A stretch of DNA of 7,170 nt, from contig CAMPHD010000169.1 of NCBI GenBank assembly GCA_946885765.1, forward strand, positions 1 to 7,170, read 5' to 3'. Position numbers and translations under genes: made by a program. The notes beneath the pieces were generated by a model. The model saw only the letters and a program-made list of their open reading frames with translations, made no database searches and was not told where the DNA came from. How positions within the stretch are numbered: position 1 is the first letter of the stretch; the number at the start of each line of letters is the position of its first letter. The DNA is from an uncultured Thalassospira sp. (lineage in GTDB: Bacteria; Pseudomonadota; Alphaproteobacteria; Rhodospirillales_A; Thalassospiraceae). Below are positions 6,522 through 7,170 of this stretch, piece by piece.

Positions 6522-6896
6522 TCATTGCTCGGCCTCATTCGGTTGTGGATCGTCGTCCCAAATTTGCATGCGGCCTGTTTCAACCCGGCCTTCAATGGCG
6601 GATGTATCGGAGGCCTTGCCTGAGACAGGGGGGGCACTTTGCAAAACAGCCAAAGGCGTATGTGCAGGCAATTGCCTGACAGCGTTGTCGGCATTGATCA
6701 GGGGAGGTTTGGGAGACGTGCTGGACGAAAGGGTGTCGAACCAGGAATAGAAGGATCGTTGGGACATGGTGATGCGACCTGCTGAACGCAGATCGAGGTA
6801 AATCCGGTTTCTGGATTTACCTTTCTGATGCTCATCGAAAATCTCATCGCGTAGGGCGATGAACTCGATTTTTGCCTGTCCCCAAGTGGCGACCAT
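6522..6896 (-). CDS. traK: TraK-like oriT-binding accessory protein
   Basis: The 124-residue protein has an N-terminal helical domain (about 8-57). It includes IEFIALRDEIFDEHQKGKS (10-28), then a Tyr/Leu helix, then GRITMSQRSFYSWFDTL (40-56). This matches my recollection of the TraK family pattern, in which a helix, a G-[KR]-[IV] turn and a Ser-Tyr/Phe DNA-contacting helix occur near the N-terminus, followed by a low-complexity Pro/Ala tail and a short C-terminal D/N-P-x-P segment (here DDPQPNEAEQ). In IncP plasmids TraK binds and wraps DNA beside the nic site to help the relaxosome. Here the gene heads the operon, directly next to a repeat-rich non-coding region, and traL and traM follow downstream. 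Unlike RP4 TraK, the tail is not Lys-rich. The ATG at 6896 has only a weak GGGG ribosome site. The name is probable rather than certain. Confidence 0.7.
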   Translation of the reverse strand: MVATWGQAKIEFIALRDEIFDEHQKGKSRNRIYLDLRSAGRITMSQRSFYSWFDTLSSSTSPKPPLINADNAVRQLPAHTPLAVLQSAPPVSGKASDTSAIEGRVETGRMQIWDDDPQPNEAEQ

Positions 6897-6958
6897 CTAC
6901 TACCCCATCAGGTCATTAACGACTTGACAAGGAAGAGAAAGATATGATCCCAATCTAT

Positions 6959-7010
6959 CACGGGTTAGCGATCTAATCGCTCTATTGAGCTAAAATCTGC
7001 AAATCCCGTG
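6959..7010. repeat. Nested inverted repeats upstream of traK
   Basis: The inner palindrome AGCGAT-CTA-ATCGCT (6967-6981) sits within outer arms CACGGG (6959-6964) and CCCGTG (7005-7010). A further short pair, GCTC (6979-6982) and GAGC (6987-6990), competes with the inner right arm, so alternative folds exist. Such symmetry suits an operator, a TraK or relaxase site, or a cruciform in oriT. The inner repeat lies about 70-85 bases upstream of the traK start. Confidence 0.6.
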
Positions 7011-7054
7011 GAAGTGAATCAAACATCGGCGATTGCCCCCGCAACCAAAATGTC

Positions 7055-7084
7055 AAAGGCTCGCCCTCGTGGCGGGCTTTTTTT
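7055..7084 (+). terminator. Rho-independent terminator for rightward transcription
   Basis: The stem is GCTCGCC (7059-7065) with GGCGGGC (7071-7077), containing one G-U pair, and a five-base loop. It is followed by seven T (7078-7084). The preceding AAA extends pairing into the T-run. It faces rightward, yet no plus-strand gene is visible upstream of it in the window. It would work poorly in the other direction, because only three T follow there. Confidence 0.8.
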
Positions 7085-7120
7085 ATGGTCGTTTGTCGGG
7101 CGCATGTGGATCAGACAATA

Positions 7121-7150
7121 AAAAACCCACTGTTTGCGCAGCGGGTTCTT
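7121..7150 (-). terminator. Rho-independent terminator for leftward transcription from beyond the right edge
   Basis: On the minus strand AACCCGCTG (7147-7139) pairs with CAGTGGGTT (7132-7124), with one G-U pair and loop CGCAAA, and then runs into TTTTTATT. The stem can extend to 12 pairs with a second G-U. It would end a minus-strand gene lying to the right of the window, so the traK operon probably has its own promoter between here and 6896. Confidence 0.75.
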
Positions 7151-7170
7151 GGAAAGGCTTAAACTTGGCC

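Larger units (their letters stand above)
6897..7170. other. Non-coding region upstream of traK, candidate oriT / control region
   Basis: No frame of coding character crosses these bases. They hold nested inverted repeats (6959-7010), an imperfect palindrome GTCATTAACGAC (6912-6923), and terminators facing opposite ways (7055-7084 and 7121-7150). In IncP plasmids oriT lies between traK and the divergent relaxosome genes, so oriT is expected here or just beyond the right edge. No full match to an IncP-type nic site (YATCCTGY) is present in this stretch. An exact TTGACA occurs on the minus strand (complement of 7051-7056), a possible -35 for the operon, but no matching -10 was found at 16-18 bases. 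Confidence 0.45.

Noticed and set aside
6401..6694. 97-codon minus-strand frame overlapping the 3' part of traK
   Set aside because: It is out of frame with traK, has no ribosome site and no domain pattern, and is rich in Cys/Pro/Arg as shadows are.
6924..6948. TTGACA followed by TATGAT as a plus-strand promoter
   Set aside because: The spacing is 13 bases, too short for a sigma-70 promoter; at 16-18 bases no -10 match exists.
1..7170. tRNA, rRNA, CRISPR array, insertion sequence or transposase
   Set aside because: No clover-leaf, regular repeat-spacer pattern, transposase motif or terminal inverted repeats were seen.

Overview
The window reads as part of the transfer region of a conjugative plasmid or integrative conjugative element from a proteobacterium, possibly an alphaproteobacterium judging by codon style and moderate GC. 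The lineage assignment is weak, because no chromosomal or replication gene is present. Every supported gene lies on the minus strand, so transcription runs from right to left, and most junctions overlap or nearly overlap in a typical operon layout.

Region by region, in transcription order. (1) 7170-6897 is a 274-base non-coding stretch. It holds two rho-independent terminators facing opposite ways and a cluster of nested inverted repeats next to a traK-like gene. In IncP plasmids the transfer origin (oriT) sits upstream of traK, so this is the best place in the window for an oriT or its accessory-protein sites, although no nic site can be assigned with confidence. (2) 6896-6522 is a TraK-like oriT-binding accessory protein. 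(3) 6351-5103 holds three genes not expected in an IncP traKLM block: a small exported protein with two cysteines, a 229-residue protein with one membrane segment, and a 77-residue XRE-type helix-turn-helix protein. The first two are unrecognised. (4) 5116-3933 encodes TraL (ParA/MinD-like P-loop ATPase) and TraM (C-terminally membrane-anchored), joined by a TGATG stop/start overlap. (5) 3902-1 encodes the start of a VirB-type type IV secretion channel: VirB2 pilin, VirB3, VirB4 ATPase and a VirB5-like minor pilin that runs off the left edge.

Together these would link DNA processing at oriT (TraK, probably with a relaxase outside the window) to accessory functions TraL and TraM and then to the mating channel and pilus. 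The most unusual parts are the three-gene insert between traK and traL, the structured non-coding region at the right end with a rightward terminator that serves no visible gene, and a tryptophan/aspartate-rich insert in the VirB5-like protein.
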